Below are positions 15,529 through 25,600 of a stretch of 64,000 nt of DNA, piece after piece; the stretch's first letter is position 1, and each line of letters opens with the position of its first letter. The stretch is from Breoghania sp037026715 (GTDB taxonomy: Bacteria > Pseudomonadota > Alphaproteobacteria > Rhizobiales > Stappiaceae): contig NZ_JBANCG010000008.1 in the NCBI RefSeq assembly GCF_037026715.1, forward strand, positions 124,001-188,000. Reading direction: 5' to 3'. The notes beneath the pieces were generated by a model that did not search any database, had not been told where the DNA came from, and was given only the letters and a program-made list of their open reading frames with translations. The position numbers and the translations under genes are program-made.

Positions 15529-16959
15529 ATGGCGACCACACGGCTCCTGATTGCAGCGCTCGGTGGCGAAGGCGGCGGCGTTCTCACCAACTGGCTGGTC
15601 GCGGCGGCCGCCGCGCAAGGGCTGAAGGCGCAGGCGACCTCGGTGCCGGGCGTCGCCCAGCGCACCGGCGCCACGACCTACTATCTGGAGATCGCCGATG
15701 CGGACGACAGCGCGACCGATCCGGTGTTCGCGCTGATGCCGGTCGCCGGCGATGTGGATGTCGTCGTGGCGAGCGAGCTTCTGGAAGCGGTGCGCATGGC
15801 CGAACGCGGCTTCGTCGTGCCGGACCGAACCTTCCTCGTCTCCTCCACCCATCGTGTGCTGACCATGCACGAGCGCATCGCGCGCGGCGACGGCGCACGC
15901 GATGCCGACAGTCTGATGCAGGCGGCGGAGCGGGCAAGCCGCGACCGTTTCCTGACGGACTTCGCGGCAATCGCCCGGAAATCCGGCGCGCCGCTCAATT
16001 CCGTCCTGCTCGGCGCAATCGCCGGTCGCAAGCTCACCCCGATCCACGCGGAGACCCTGCGCAATGCGATCGAGGCCGGCGGCATTGCCGTTTCGCGAAA
16101 TCTGGCCGGCTTCGATGCGGGCTTCACGGCCGCCTCCTGCCTTGAGCGGTCGCCGGATGCTCCCGGAGAAACGCCTGCCGCCTCGAAAACGCCGGTTTCC
16201 ACCGCGCTTGAGGAACGCGTGCGCGCGCTTCCCGGCGAGGCCCGCGAAATCGCCCGCATCGGGGTGGCCCGGCTTGTCGACTATCAGGGCACGGGCTACG
16301 CGGCGCGCTACCTCGACCGGCTCGCTCCCTTTGCAGACGACGGCGCGCTCTGCCGCGAAGTCGCGCGCCATCTGGCCGTGCGCATGTCGTTTGAAGACAT
16401 CATCCGCGTCGCGCAGCTGAAAACCCGGGCAAGCCGGCTGGAAAGCGTGCGCCGCGAGATCGGCATCAGCGCGGACGAACCTTTCGAGCTTGTCGATTTC
16501 TTCAAGCCCGGCATTCCGGAACTTGCGGATATCCTGCCGCCGCGCCTCGGCCGCGCGCTGAATTCATGGGCGGAGCGGAAAGGCATTCGCGAGACGGCCC
16601 ATTTCGGCATGAAGGTGAAGACCAACACCATCCTCGGCTTCGGCCGGATCTGGCTTCTGGCAAAGCTGAAGGGCTGGCGTCCGCGCTCGCTGCGCTTTGC
16701 CGAGGAACAGGCTGCAATCGAGGCGTGGCTGGAGCTGGTATCGCAGGCCCGCGCCGTCTCACCCGACTTCGCCCTCCAGACCGCGGACCTCGCCCGCCTC
16801 GTCAAGGGCTATGGCGACACCTACCGCCGGGGTCAGGAAACCTATGCGCGGGTGGTGGAGGATATGGTGCGCCCGGTCCTTGCGCACAAAAACGCCGTGG
16901 AAGATCCGGCCGCGCAGCTGAAAGGCGCAATCGCGGGCATCCTCACCGCGCCCGCCTGA
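15529..16959 (+). CDS. iorB: Indolepyruvate oxidoreductase subunit beta with C-terminal extension
   Basis: A 476-residue protein. Residues 1-190 are the gamma/beta-type 2-oxoacid oxidoreductase domain (LIAALGGEGGGVLTNWLV, VPGVAQRTGATTYYLEI, FALMPVAGDVDVVVASELLEA), which completes the IorA catalytic unit. The remaining 280 residues are mostly helical and resemble the DUF6537-type extension found fused to IorB in proteobacteria; its role is not established. The ATG directly follows the iorA stop (TAAATG), so translation is coupled. It converges on the matrixin gene with a 4-bp gap. Confidence 0.9.
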   Translation: MATTRLLIAALGGEGGGVLTNWLVAAAAAQGLKAQATSVPGVAQRTGATTYYLEIADADDSATDPVFALMPVAGDVDVVVASELLEAVRMAERGFVVPDRTFLVSSTHRVLTMHERIARGDGARDADSLMQAAERASRDRFLTDFAAIARKSGAPLNSVLLGAIAGRKLTPIHAETLRNAIEAGGIAVSRNLAGFDAGFTAASCLERSPDAPGETPAASKTPVSTALEERVRALPGEAREIARIGVARLVDYQGTGYAARYLDRLAPFADDGALCREVARHLAVRMSFEDIIRVAQLKTRASRLESVRREIGISADEPFELVDFFKPGIPELADILPPRLGRALNSWAERKGIRETAHFGMKVKTNTILGFGRIWLLAKLKGWRPRSLRFAEEQAAIEAWLELVSQARAVSPDFALQTADLARLVKGYGDTYRRGQETYARVVEDMVRPVLAHKNAVEDPAAQLKGAIAGILTAPA

Positions 16960-16963
16960 CGGT

Positions 16964-17740
16964 CTATTCAGCAGCTTGCGCCGGGGGCCCGTAAAGCCTT
17001 CGAATACCGGCGATATCGCCCGGCTGCGGCCCGGCGATCTCCTCGGAATACTTGAAATGCATGATCTCGCCCGCCCTTGCATAGTGGTCGAGACCGATGG
17101 CATGGCCGATTTCGTGGGTGAAGGTGAAGCGAAGGTCGTAGCCGTCCCGGCCGTCATGCGTGCCGATCTTCCAGGCGCGCTCGGGATTGAGGCAGATGGC
17201 CGATTTCTCGATCGCCACCACCGGGCCGCGGCCCCTCTCGGCCTTCACGTCCTCCTTCGCGGTACCGACATTCATGCCGCGATCGCTTGCCGGATGCGCG
17301 GCGTCCTGCCCGTCCTGCCGGTAGCGGACGTTTGCAAAGGCATAGCCGCGCGGCGTTCCTTGCGCGCCGATGACGATGTCGGCCCTCTCCGGATCGGAGA
17401 TGCGCGAAAAGCTGACGCCGGCCACCGCATGCCACAGCCCGAACGCTGCCTCCGCCTGGCGCTCGATATCGGCCACCGCAAGACCGTTTCGCCGCGCGAC
17501 ATCGTCGAGCCGTTCGATCCGCTTGCAGTTGCGGGCTTCGACGTCAGAAAATGGCCCGGTGGCAAAGGCATATGTGATGTGGGCCGGCGCCCCGAGACGC
17601 GGCTCCCCCCATTTGACGATCCGCCCGTCAAGCCGCAGCAGCTTGTATTTCGGGCCGGCCATCGCCGTGGTCGCGCCGGCTCCGGCCAGGACCCCGAAGA
17701 GAGCCATGCCAGCCGCGACGATCCGCACTGCCATGTTCAA
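16964..17740 (-). CDS. Secreted matrixin-like zinc metalloprotease
   Basis: A 258-residue metzincin. An N-terminal signal peptide (residues 1-28, MNMAVRIVAAGMALFGVLAG) leads into a catalytic domain with ITYAF and FGLWHAVAGVSF, and the zinc site HEIGHAIGLDH at 209-219 followed by a Met-turn (IMHFKY, Met227) and the DIAGIRRLYG end seen in M10A/M57 families. It probably acts in the periplasm or outside the cell. No propeptide cysteine switch is evident. The gene is alone on its strand; the next gene upstream is the aldehyde dehydrogenase, 374 bp away beyond a REP element. Confidence 0.85.
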   Translation of the reverse strand: MNMAVRIVAAGMALFGVLAGAGATTAMAGPKYKLLRLDGRIVKWGEPRLGAPAHITYAFATGPFSDVEARNCKRIERLDDVARRNGLAVADIERQAEAAFGLWHAVAGVSFSRISDPERADIVIGAQGTPRGYAFANVRYRQDGQDAAHPASDRGMNVGTAKEDVKAERGRGPVVAIEKSAICLNPERAWKIGTHDGRDGYDLRFTFTHEIGHAIGLDHYARAGEIMHFKYSEEIAGPQPGDIAGIRRLYGPPAQAAE

Positions 17741-18052
17741 GGTTGCGATCCCCCTGATACGGAAACATGCGTTGCCCGGCTCGTTTCCCCCGACCGGGCG
17801 TCGTTCGCAAAAGGATAGGGATCGGATTCATCGCCATGCAAGCGTTAGAACACCTAAGTGAGCTCCCGCAGCAAGATTCACGCATGGCGCCAACGTATTG
17901 AATCAATATACTGATTTATAAAGAAAAGACTTTTCCGATTACCGCATGCAAGGGTGGCCAATACGGCTTGCGGCACTGCACAATTCGCAGTCTTATGACA
18001 TTTATGCAACGCCTGACGTTACGTTTCTTTCGTACGGGAACTTCCTCTCCCT
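17741..18052. other. Intergenic region upstream of the matrixin gene
   Basis: About 310 bp, AT-rich around 17890-17940 (ATTGAATCAATATACTGATT), probably containing the matrixin promoter on the minus strand. No gene is seen. Confidence 0.4.
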
Positions 18053-18084
18053 CGTCATTACCCGGACGAAGCCGGGCAATGACG
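18053..18084. repeat. REP-like palindrome
   Basis: CGTCATTACCCGG (18053-18065) pairs with CCGGGCAATGACG (18072-18084), one mismatch. It is the same unit found at 12276-12303 and 31956-31983. It sits just after the aldehyde dehydrogenase stop and may act as its transcript end. Confidence 0.75.
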
Positions 18085-18114
18085 GGCGTGGGTTGAGTGG
18101 AATGAGCGACGGTA

Positions 18115-19566
18115 TCACCACTCCACTGAGATGTACTGCGTCTCCTGGAACTCCTTCAGGCCCTCGTGCGAGCCCTCGCGGCCGATGCCGGACTGCTTGA
18201 CGCCGCCAAACGGCGCCGCCGGATCGCTGACGAGGCCGCGGTTGAGGCCAACCATGCCATATTCCAGCCGCTCCGACAGCGCGAGTCCGCGCTTCATGTC
18301 GCCGGTGAAGAGATAGCCGACAAGGCCGTATTCGGTGTCGTTCGCCTTCGCGATCATCTCGTCGTCATCGGAAAAACGCTGGAGAGCCGCCACAGGCCCG
18401 AAGATCTCCTCCGAAACGCATTTGCTGTCGGGCGCTACATCGCCCAGAACCGTGGCCGGATAGAAATATCCTGCCCCCTCCGGCACCTCGCCACCGCACA
18501 GGACCTTCGCCCCGCGCTTGACCGCGTCGTCGACCAGTTCCGCCACCTTGTTGCGCGTGTCCGCATTGACCAGCGAGCCGACCTCGACGCCGTCCTCCAG
18601 ACCGTTGCCCATCTTCATGGCGCCCATGCGCTTCGTCAGCTTTTCGGCGAATGAGTCATAGACCTTGTCGTGGACGAAGAAGCGGTTCGCCGCCGTGCAG
18701 GCCTCGCCGATATTACGCATCTTGGCGAGGATCGCGCCTTCGACCGCCTTGTCGAGATCCGCATCGTCACAGACGATGAAGGGCGCGTTGCCGCCGAGCT
18801 CCATGGCCGGGTTGACGATGTTGTCGGCCGCGCTCTTCAGGAGCGTGCGGCCGACCTCGGTCGATCCCGTGAAGGAGACGACGCGCACCCGGCTGTCGTG
18901 CAGCATCGCGTCGACGATCTTGCCCGACGATTTCGACGGTACGACATTGACGACCCCCGCCGGAACGCCGGCCTGTTCCAGCACGGGCATCAGCGCCAGC
19001 ATGGTGAGCGGCGTGGCGGAGGCCGGCTTGATCACCACCGGACAGCCGGCAGCCAGCGCCGGCCCGATCTTGCGTGTGCCCATCGCGGCGGGGAAATTCC
19101 AAGGCGTGACCAGAACGCCGATACCGGCCGGCTTGTGCTGGACGAGAATGCGGGCACCGGAGGCCGGTGACATCATCACCTCGCCTCGGTTCCTGACCGC
19201 TTCCTCGGCGTACCAGCGAAAGAACTCCGCCGCATAGGCGACTTCGCCGCGCGCATCCGAAAGCGGCTTGCCGTTTTCCAGCGTGATGAGCCGGGCGAAG
19301 CGCTCCTTGTCGGCGATGATCAGCTCCCACGCCTTGCGCAGGATTTCCGCCCGCTCGCGCGGGGAGCGACCCGCCCAATCGGCAAACGCCGCCTCGGCCG
19401 CATCGATGGCCTTGATGGCATCTTCCACGGTGCCGCTCGCAACCGATGCCAGCACCGTCTGATCGGCGGGGTTCAGGACGTCGAAGCGATCTCCTCCCGA
19501 GCCTTCCACCCACCTGCCGCCGATGTAAAGGTCGCTCGGAGCGGTCTTGGTGATCTGTTCGTTCAT
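18115..19566 (-). CDS. gabD: NAD(P)-dependent succinate-semialdehyde-type dehydrogenase
   Basis: A 483-residue aldehyde dehydrogenase. Motifs include VTPWNFPAAMGTRKIGPALA, KPASATPLTMLALMPVL, VSFTGSTEVGRTLL, the catalytic MELGGNAPFIVCDDADLDKA glutamate region, the nucleophile in EACTAANRF, and EIFGPVAALQRF. This pattern and the C-terminal GREGSHEGLKEFQETQYISV fit the GabD/SSADH subfamily, which oxidises succinate semialdehyde in GABA or polyamine breakdown. The ATG at 19566 was chosen because upstream in-frame sequence to 19905 has no family similarity. Other semialdehydes remain possible. No transaminase is adjacent. Confidence 0.9.
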   Translation of the reverse strand: MNEQITKTAPSDLYIGGRWVEGSGGDRFDVLNPADQTVLASVASGTVEDAIKAIDAAEAAFADWAGRSPRERAEILRKAWELIIADKERFARLITLENGKPLSDARGEVAYAAEFFRWYAEEAVRNRGEVMMSPASGARILVQHKPAGIGVLVTPWNFPAAMGTRKIGPALAAGCPVVIKPASATPLTMLALMPVLEQAGVPAGVVNVVPSKSSGKIVDAMLHDSRVRVVSFTGSTEVGRTLLKSAADNIVNPAMELGGNAPFIVCDDADLDKAVEGAILAKMRNIGEACTAANRFFVHDKVYDSFAEKLTKRMGAMKMGNGLEDGVEVGSLVNADTRNKVAELVDDAVKRGAKVLCGGEVPEGAGYFYPATVLGDVAPDSKCVSEEIFGPVAALQRFSDDDEMIAKANDTEYGLVGYLFTGDMKRGLALSERLEYGMVGLNRGLVSDPAAPFGGVKQSGIGREGSHEGLKEFQETQYISVEW

Positions 19567-19744
19567 TCTTCTCACTCCATGGATTTCAGGTTCGCGCCAC
19601 AATACGCGAGAGCTGGGGCAATTCGATACCCTAACGGCAGCGCCGATTTGCGGAATTCGCTCGTCGCTCGCGCTCCCCCAGTGCTGTCCGATCAACGTCT
19701 GGCTTCCGGCACCTGTTCCATGAAAACAACCATCCCCGCGATAG

Positions 19745-19780
19745 AGAGGCCGCGCCACGAGAAACCGCGGGCGGCCTCTC
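19745..19780 (-). terminator. Hairpin downstream of the DUF1127 gene
   Basis: GAGAGGCCGC and GCGGCCTCTC form a perfect 10-bp stem 7 bp beyond the DUF1127 stop, reading leftward. A loose T-rich stretch (ggttgtttt) follows about 15 nt later. Terminator-like, moderate support. Confidence 0.5.
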
Positions 19781-19786
19781 ATCCGA

Positions 19787-20026
19787 TCACGGGCGCCGCC
19801 GGCCTTTCGTCGGCGGCCGGACGCCCGGCAGAGCGTCGTAACCGAACGCATTCCGGGACAGGCCGATATCGGCAAGCATGTGATCATCGAGCCTGGCCAG
19901 CGCACGGCGGGTCTGCCGGCGCCGCCATGCCCGGTGAACGGTGCGCCATGCGAATTTGGACAGCGCGGTCAGCAGGGGCACCAACCGTCCTTGCGCGTTA
20001 CGGGCGATCGTGTCGGGGGCATTCAT
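19787..20026 (-). CDS. DUF1127 (YjiS-like) small protein
   Basis: A 79-residue basic protein. The C-terminal half carries the DUF1127 signature (RRALARLDDHMLADIGLSRN), preceded by an arginine-rich segment WRTVHRAWRRRQ. The ATG at 20026 follows GAGTGAGAAA on the minus strand. Members of this family are abundant in Alphaproteobacteria; some are arginine-rich RNA-binding or phosphate/nitrogen-response proteins, but this one has no assigned role. It is divergent from the WYL regulator with 151 bp between them. Confidence 0.88.
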   Translation of the reverse strand: MNAPDTIARNAQGRLVPLLTALSKFAWRTVHRAWRRRQTRRALARLDDHMLADIGLSRNAFGYDALPGVRPPTKGRRRP

Positions 20027-20177
20027 TTTCTCACTCCGCTTTTCCTGTGGAAACAGCCCGGTTTTCCGGGCCCGCAGGGAGAGTGACAGACCAATCCTGA
20101 CAACAGGGCGTCAGCTTTGATCACCCAATGTTCTCGTCGGTGATTTTCCGCTATTGAAGGAAAAAGGAGACGGCGAC

Positions 20178-21182
20178 ATGAACCCGATCGAGCGTGCCCT
20201 GGGGATCCTCTTGATGCTGACCGGCGGCAAGCTCGTCAGCGCAATCGCGCTTGCGGAGCGCTTCGAGGTGACGCCGCGCACCATCTACCGCGACATCGAC
20301 CGGCTGCTGGCGCTCGGCGTCCCGGTGGAGGCCGAACGCGGGGCGGAAGGCGGCTACCGGCTCGCCTCCGGCTTCATCCAGCCGCCGGTGGCCCTGACCC
20401 GCAACGAGACGGCGGCGCTGCTGATCGCGCTGGCGCTCGTGCGGGGCCTGCGCGCCACCCCGCTTTCCCACGATCTCGTGACCGCGGAGCACAAGCTCGT
20501 CGCATCCCTGCCCCGTTCCGTGCACGACCTGCTGGTCAATGCCGAGAGGATCATCGGGATCGAGCCGATGCCGAGCGACATCTTCCATCACGGCACGACC
20601 AGCGCGCCCGCGGACGACTGGCAGGCCGCGCTCGACCGCTTCATGGAAGGGCTTCTGCTGTCCCGGCGGGTCCGGTTCGACCATCACAATCCCGCGCGCG
20701 ATGTGCCCAGAGCCCACGAGGTGGAGCCGCTAGGCATCCTGTTCGACCGCAATCACTGGTATCTCGCAGGTCGATCCGTGGACGCCGACGCACTGCGCCT
20801 CTACCGGGCCGACCGGGTGCGCAACATCGAACTATCGGGCATGCGTTTCAGGCCCGACACGACCTTCACCATTCAGGATCTCGTCGGCGGGCAATGGCTC
20901 TCGCAGGCCATGCGGCGCTGGGAGCGGGAAGATCAGAGCATGTCCCGCATCGCCGTCGGCGCCGACCAGGCACGCACGCTGCGCGAGGACTGGTACTACC
21001 GCCACGCCGCCTTCACGCCGGACGGGGCAGGCCGCATCGTGATTTCGATTCCAAACACCGATCCTGCCGTCATCTGTCCGCTGGTGCGCTGGCTGGGGCC
21101 CGGAGCCGAACTGCTGGCGCCGACCGATCTGCGCGCGCGGCTCGCCGACGAACTGGCGCAGATGAGCGCGACTCACCGTTAG
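20178..21182 (+). CDS. YafY-type HTH/WYL-domain transcriptional regulator
   Basis: A 334-residue regulator with an N-terminal HTH_11 domain (about residues 4-60: RALGILLMLTGGKLVSAIALAE, VTPRTIYRDIDRLLALGVPVE, GGYRLASGF) and a central WYL domain (RVRFDHHNPAR, EVEPLGILFDRNHWYLAGRS, LYRADRVRNIEL), then a WCX-type C-terminus. The ATG at 20178 follows AAAGGAGA at 20163-20170 with 7-nt spacing. WYL domains sense nucleic acid ligands or nucleotides in several systems. No defence or mobile genes adjoin it here, so a housekeeping or local role is more likely. Confidence 0.9.
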   Translation: MNPIERALGILLMLTGGKLVSAIALAERFEVTPRTIYRDIDRLLALGVPVEAERGAEGGYRLASGFIQPPVALTRNETAALLIALALVRGLRATPLSHDLVTAEHKLVASLPRSVHDLLVNAERIIGIEPMPSDIFHHGTTSAPADDWQAALDRFMEGLLLSRRVRFDHHNPARDVPRAHEVEPLGILFDRNHWYLAGRSVDADALRLYRADRVRNIELSGMRFRPDTTFTIQDLVGGQWLSQAMRRWEREDQSMSRIAVGADQARTLREDWYYRHAAFTPDGAGRIVISIPNTDPAVICPLVRWLGPGAELLAPTDLRARLADELAQMSATHR

Positions 21183-21384
21183 CGCCTCGTCCTCTTTCGG
21201 GCGCGGTTCCATCCGCCGAGACCGGCGATTACTGCCGGCGACCAGCGCCCTCATTGTCTCACTTCCTTCGCAGCGCCGATCATTCGCGAAATAAATGGAA
21301 CACGATTACGCGAACAAAGACACATTTGTATTGACTGGCCGTTTTCACTGACGTTCGATGGTTCAAAAGAAAACGGAGGGAAAT

Positions 21385-22197
21385 GTGGAGGGCTTCTTTC
21401 GGGCTTTGGCAATCCTCGATCGGGGCATCATGCGAGCTGTCACCTTGGCGGCACTGGCTGTCGGACTGACGTTGGTTTCCGGTCCGCAGGCGGGGCCAGT
21501 TCCGGCGCATGCCGAGCCCCAGACCGGGCCGCACCTGCATTTTGCGAGCGGCCACAACCCTCCTCTGTCCAACGATCAGCAAACCGGCTTCAACGACCTC
21601 ATCCTGAAGGAGGCGCTTCGCCGGACCGGCATCGGGCTCAGCCTGCGCCGCGTGCCGACCGGACGCGCAGGCCCTCTCGTGAATGCGGGAACGGAGGACG
21701 GCTGCGGCCCCAGAATACTGGGATTTTCGAAGGCGTTTCCGGAACTCGTGGTCGTCGACGAACCGGTCATCACCTTCGAATTCGTGGCCTTCTCCCGAAA
21801 GCAGGTCATGTCCTTCAACGGCTGGGACTCACTCGGCGAGTACACGGTCGGCCACCTGACCGGCTCCGTGATCCTGGAGCGCAACGCCAAACGCCATGCG
21901 GGTGCCGCGATCAGCGTGCAAAGCGTGCCGCAGCTTTTCGAAATGCTCGAACGCGGCCGGATCGACATCGCCATCATCGAGCGCTGGACCGGGCTTCACG
22001 AAGTCAAGAAGCAGGGCTTGCGCGACGTTCGCATGCTCTCTCCGGATCTTGCGCGCAAACCGATGTACTTCTTTCTCAATCGCAAGTTTGCCCCCCTCGC
22101 CCCGCGCATCGCGCAGGCGATTCGCGAGATGAAACAGGACGGCACCTACGACCGCTTGATGGTGCATGCCCTCAACCCGCTTCTGGCCGAGTTCTGA
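21385..22197 (+). CDS. Orphan periplasmic amino-acid-type solute-binding protein (SBP family 3-like)
   Basis: About 270 residues. I chose the GTG at 21385 because GGAGGG at 21375-21380 lies directly upstream; ATGs at 21358 (longer) and 21430 (shorter, starting at the signal peptide MRAVTLAALAVGL) are alternatives. After the signal peptide (cleavage near PAHAE) come the fold markers HFASGHNPPLSNDQQTGFNDLI, GTEDGCGPRILGFSKAFPELV, VGHLTGSVIL and the ending EMKQDGTYDRLM. No ABC permease or ATPase is next to it, so it may be a sensor partner or serve a distant transporter. Confidence 0.75.
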   Translation: MEGFFRALAILDRGIMRAVTLAALAVGLTLVSGPQAGPVPAHAEPQTGPHLHFASGHNPPLSNDQQTGFNDLILKEALRRTGIGLSLRRVPTGRAGPLVNAGTEDGCGPRILGFSKAFPELVVVDEPVITFEFVAFSRKQVMSFNGWDSLGEYTVGHLTGSVILERNAKRHAGAAISVQSVPQLFEMLERGRIDIAIIERWTGLHEVKKQGLRDVRMLSPDLARKPMYFFLNRKFAPLAPRIAQAIREMKQDGTYDRLMVHALNPLLAEF

Positions 22198-22615
22198 TCC
22201 GCCAGCTTTCGCCGCGCAGGCTCCCTGTCGCCCCCCACCCGGCCGCTGACGCACACGGATCTCAAAGAACGCCCGATACATCCCGCAGAGTTACACAGTA
22301 TTCCCGCTGCTGGTCGTGCTTGCGGGAATTGCGGCAATGACCGGCGCACCGACTTGCACAGGCGGACGGCCCGGTGGGGATTTCCCGCCTGCTGCCTTGC
22401 TCTGGTCTTCAATTCGTGGCTGATACTCGAAGCCAGAATAACTGGATTGAAGGGAAACATGACGCGGAACCGGCCCGTCCGGCCGCCGTGCTCGTTCCGT
22501 TTCAAACCGCTAGCCCTGTCACTTTCGATAATGGACATGGACCGGACATTGCGAAATTGCCCCAGCCTTTCAACGGGCCGAGAATGGCCCGTTGCCTCCA
22601 CAAACAAGGCTCACC
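22198..22615. other. Intergenic region upstream of the rkpA-like gene
   Basis: About 420 bp that must hold the promoter of the megasynthase gene. I see no clear promoter, repeat or small gene. The ATG of the synthase lacks a strong ribosome site. Confidence 0.4.
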
Positions 22616-25600
22616 ATGTCTTTGCCTGATCGTTCTACCGAGATTGCCATCGTCGGTTACGCCGTTCGCCTGCCTTCGGCTCCCACCGTTACGGCTTACT
22701 GGTCGCTGCTCGACGAGGCCCGCTGTGCGATAACGCAAATCTCGCCCGATCGCTGGCCCCTGTCGCGTTTCGGACATCCTCGCGCGGGCATGCCGGGACG
22801 CTCGATCACCTGGGCCGCGGGACAGATAGACGACCCCTGGGCGTTCGATCCGGGCTTTTTCGGCATTTCGCCGCGAGAGGCGGTGCAGATCGATCCGCAA
22901 CAACGTCTCCTGCTGCAGGTAACCTGGGAAGCGCTGGAACACGGCGCGCTGCGGCCCAGCGATCTCGCGGGCACCCGCACGGGTGTCTTCGTCGGCGCTT
23001 CCGCGCTCGACTACAGCCACCGCTTCCTGCTCGATCCCGCAGCCGCCGACGTGCAGTTCATGACCGGCAACACGCTGTCGATCATCTCCAACCGCATTTC
23101 CTACATTTACGATCTGCGCGGCCCGAGCTTCACCGTCGATACCGCCTGCTCCTCCTCGCTCGTGGCGCTCGACGCGGCGGCCGAAGCGTTGCGCGCCGGC
23201 CATATCGACACGGCGGTCGTGGCCGGCGTCAATCTGCTGCTCAGCCCCTTCGCCTTCATCGGCTTCTCGCGCGCGTCCATGCTGTCGCCGCACGGTCTGT
23301 GCCGGGCCTTCGATGCTGCGGGCGACGGTTACGTGCGCTCCGAAGGCGCGGCGGTCGTGGTCCTGCGCACGGCCTCGGCCGCAAGACGGGCGGGCAACCG
23401 CGAATTCGCGCGCCTCGTCGCAACCGGCGTCAATTCCGACGGCCGGACCGTCGGAATGTCCCTGCCCTCCTCACAATCCCAGGCCGACCTTCTGGGAGCC
23501 GTCTATCGCGACTTCGACCTCGACCCGAACGACCTCGCCTTCATCGAGGCGCACGGAACCGGCACCCGCGTCGGCGATCCGGCGGAGGCCTTCGCGCTCG
23601 GCGAAAAGCTCGGCAAGCGCCGTTCCGCGCCGCTTCCCATCGGCTCGGTCAAGACCAACATCGGTCATCTGGAGCCGGCCTCCGGGCTTGCCGGCGTGAT
23701 CAAGTCCATTCTGGCGCTCGAACACGACCGCCTGCCCCGTTCCCTGCATTTCGAGACGCCCAATCCCGACATTCCCTTCGGCGAGCTGAACCTTTCTGTC
23801 GCGGGCGAGGCCGTCGCGCTCGGCAAGGCGGAAAAGCCACGGCTCGCCGGCATCAATTCCTTCGGCTTCGGCGGCACCAATGCGCACGCCGTGATCGCCG
23901 ATGCGCCGCGCGCTCCGGCCCCCCACGATAACGCGACGGATGGTCCGCTCATCCTCTCGGCGCGCTCGGAAACCGCGCTGAAGGCACTGGCCGGCCGCTA
24001 CGGCGACCACCTGAACGCGCTTGCGGCCGGGGAACGCGCGGCGGTCGCCGCAGCCGCCGCCTATGGCCGCGATGCTCTGGAGCACCGGCTTGTCGTGCTG
24101 GAGGAAGACGCGGACGCCCGTATCGCCGCCCTGCGCGCCTTTGCTGGCGGCGCGGCGGACGACAGCGCGCTCGTCACCGGGTCGGGCGCGGCGGGTGCGG
24201 CGCCGATCGTCTTCGCCTATACGGGCAATGGCGCCCAGTGGGCGGGCATGGGCACGGCCGCCTATCGCGGCAATGCCGTCTTCCGCGACGCCTTCGACAG
24301 GCTGGACCGCAAGTTCATGAGCCTTTCGGGCTGGTCGCTCGTCACCATGCTCTATTCGGCGGATCTGGAAAGCGAGATCGAGCGCACCGAGATCGCCCAG
24401 CCGCTGCTGCTCGCCATCCAGATCGCGCTGACGGAGGCACTTGCGGCCGAAGGCATCGTGCCCGATGCCGTTATCGGGCATTCGGTCGGCGAAGTCGCCG
24501 CCGCCTGGGCCGCCGGCATGATCGATCTCGACACAGCCGTGCGCATCATCCACGCCCGCTCCACGCATCAGGAAATGATCCGTCACCTGGGCGGCATGGC
24601 AGCGCTGCTTCTGTCGGCCGAGGACGCCCGCGCGGCGATCGCCGAAGCCGGCTTTTCCGGCATCGAGGTGGCGGCAATCAACAGTCCGCGCTCGGTCACC
24701 ATTTCCGGCCCGTCCGAAAGCCTCGACGCCTTCGGCAAATTCGCGCGCGGAAAGCGGCTAGCCATGCGTCGGCTGGCGCTCGACTACCCCTTCCACTGCC
24801 ATCTGGTGGACCCGATCCGCGAACCGCTTCTGGAAAGCCTCGGCGATCTGCACTCCGCAAAGCCCCGCTGCCGCTTCGTCTCCACCGTCTATCCCGAACG
24901 CGACGATCTCACGCTCGATGCCGGCTACTGGTGGGACAACGTGCGCGAGCCCGTGCGCTTTGCCGATGCGCTCGCGCGCCTGATCGAGGAGGGCTATCGC
25001 GTCGTCCTGGAAGTCGGCCCGATGCCGCTTCTGGGCGCCTATGCGCGCGACGTTCTGCGCGAAGCGGGACAGACCGCGACGGTGCTCGCGAGCCTCGAAA
25101 AGCCGAAGAAGGGGGCGAAGAAAACCGCGGATGGACGCGGCTCCGACGCGGCACTCCCAATCGGCCCCGTGCCGACGCCGCCGCCCGACCCCGTGGCTCC
25201 GATCGCCGCGCGCGTCGTCGCCCACGGCGGCAAGGTGGATCTTGCGCGCTTCGTCGGCGCCGCTCCGGCAAGGCCGGTGCCGTTGCCGCTTTACCCTTGG
25301 CAGAACAAGCCCTTCCAGCCGGAGACGAGCGAAGAGAGCATTCACTCCTTCACCGGCCGGCAATGGCCGCTCCTCGGCTTCCGGCTTCGGCCGGACCTCG
25401 CCGAGTGGTTCTCCATTCTCGATGCCGAGGTGAAGCCCTTCCTGGCCGATCACAGGGTGGAAGAGGCGATCGTCTTTCCCGCCGCCGGCTTTGCCGAAAT
25501 GGCGCTGCGCGCCGCACGCATCTGGTACGAGAGCGATGCGGTGGAACTGCGCGATTTCGATATCCTGCGCCCGATGGTCTTCGACGAGGAGCGCAGCCAG

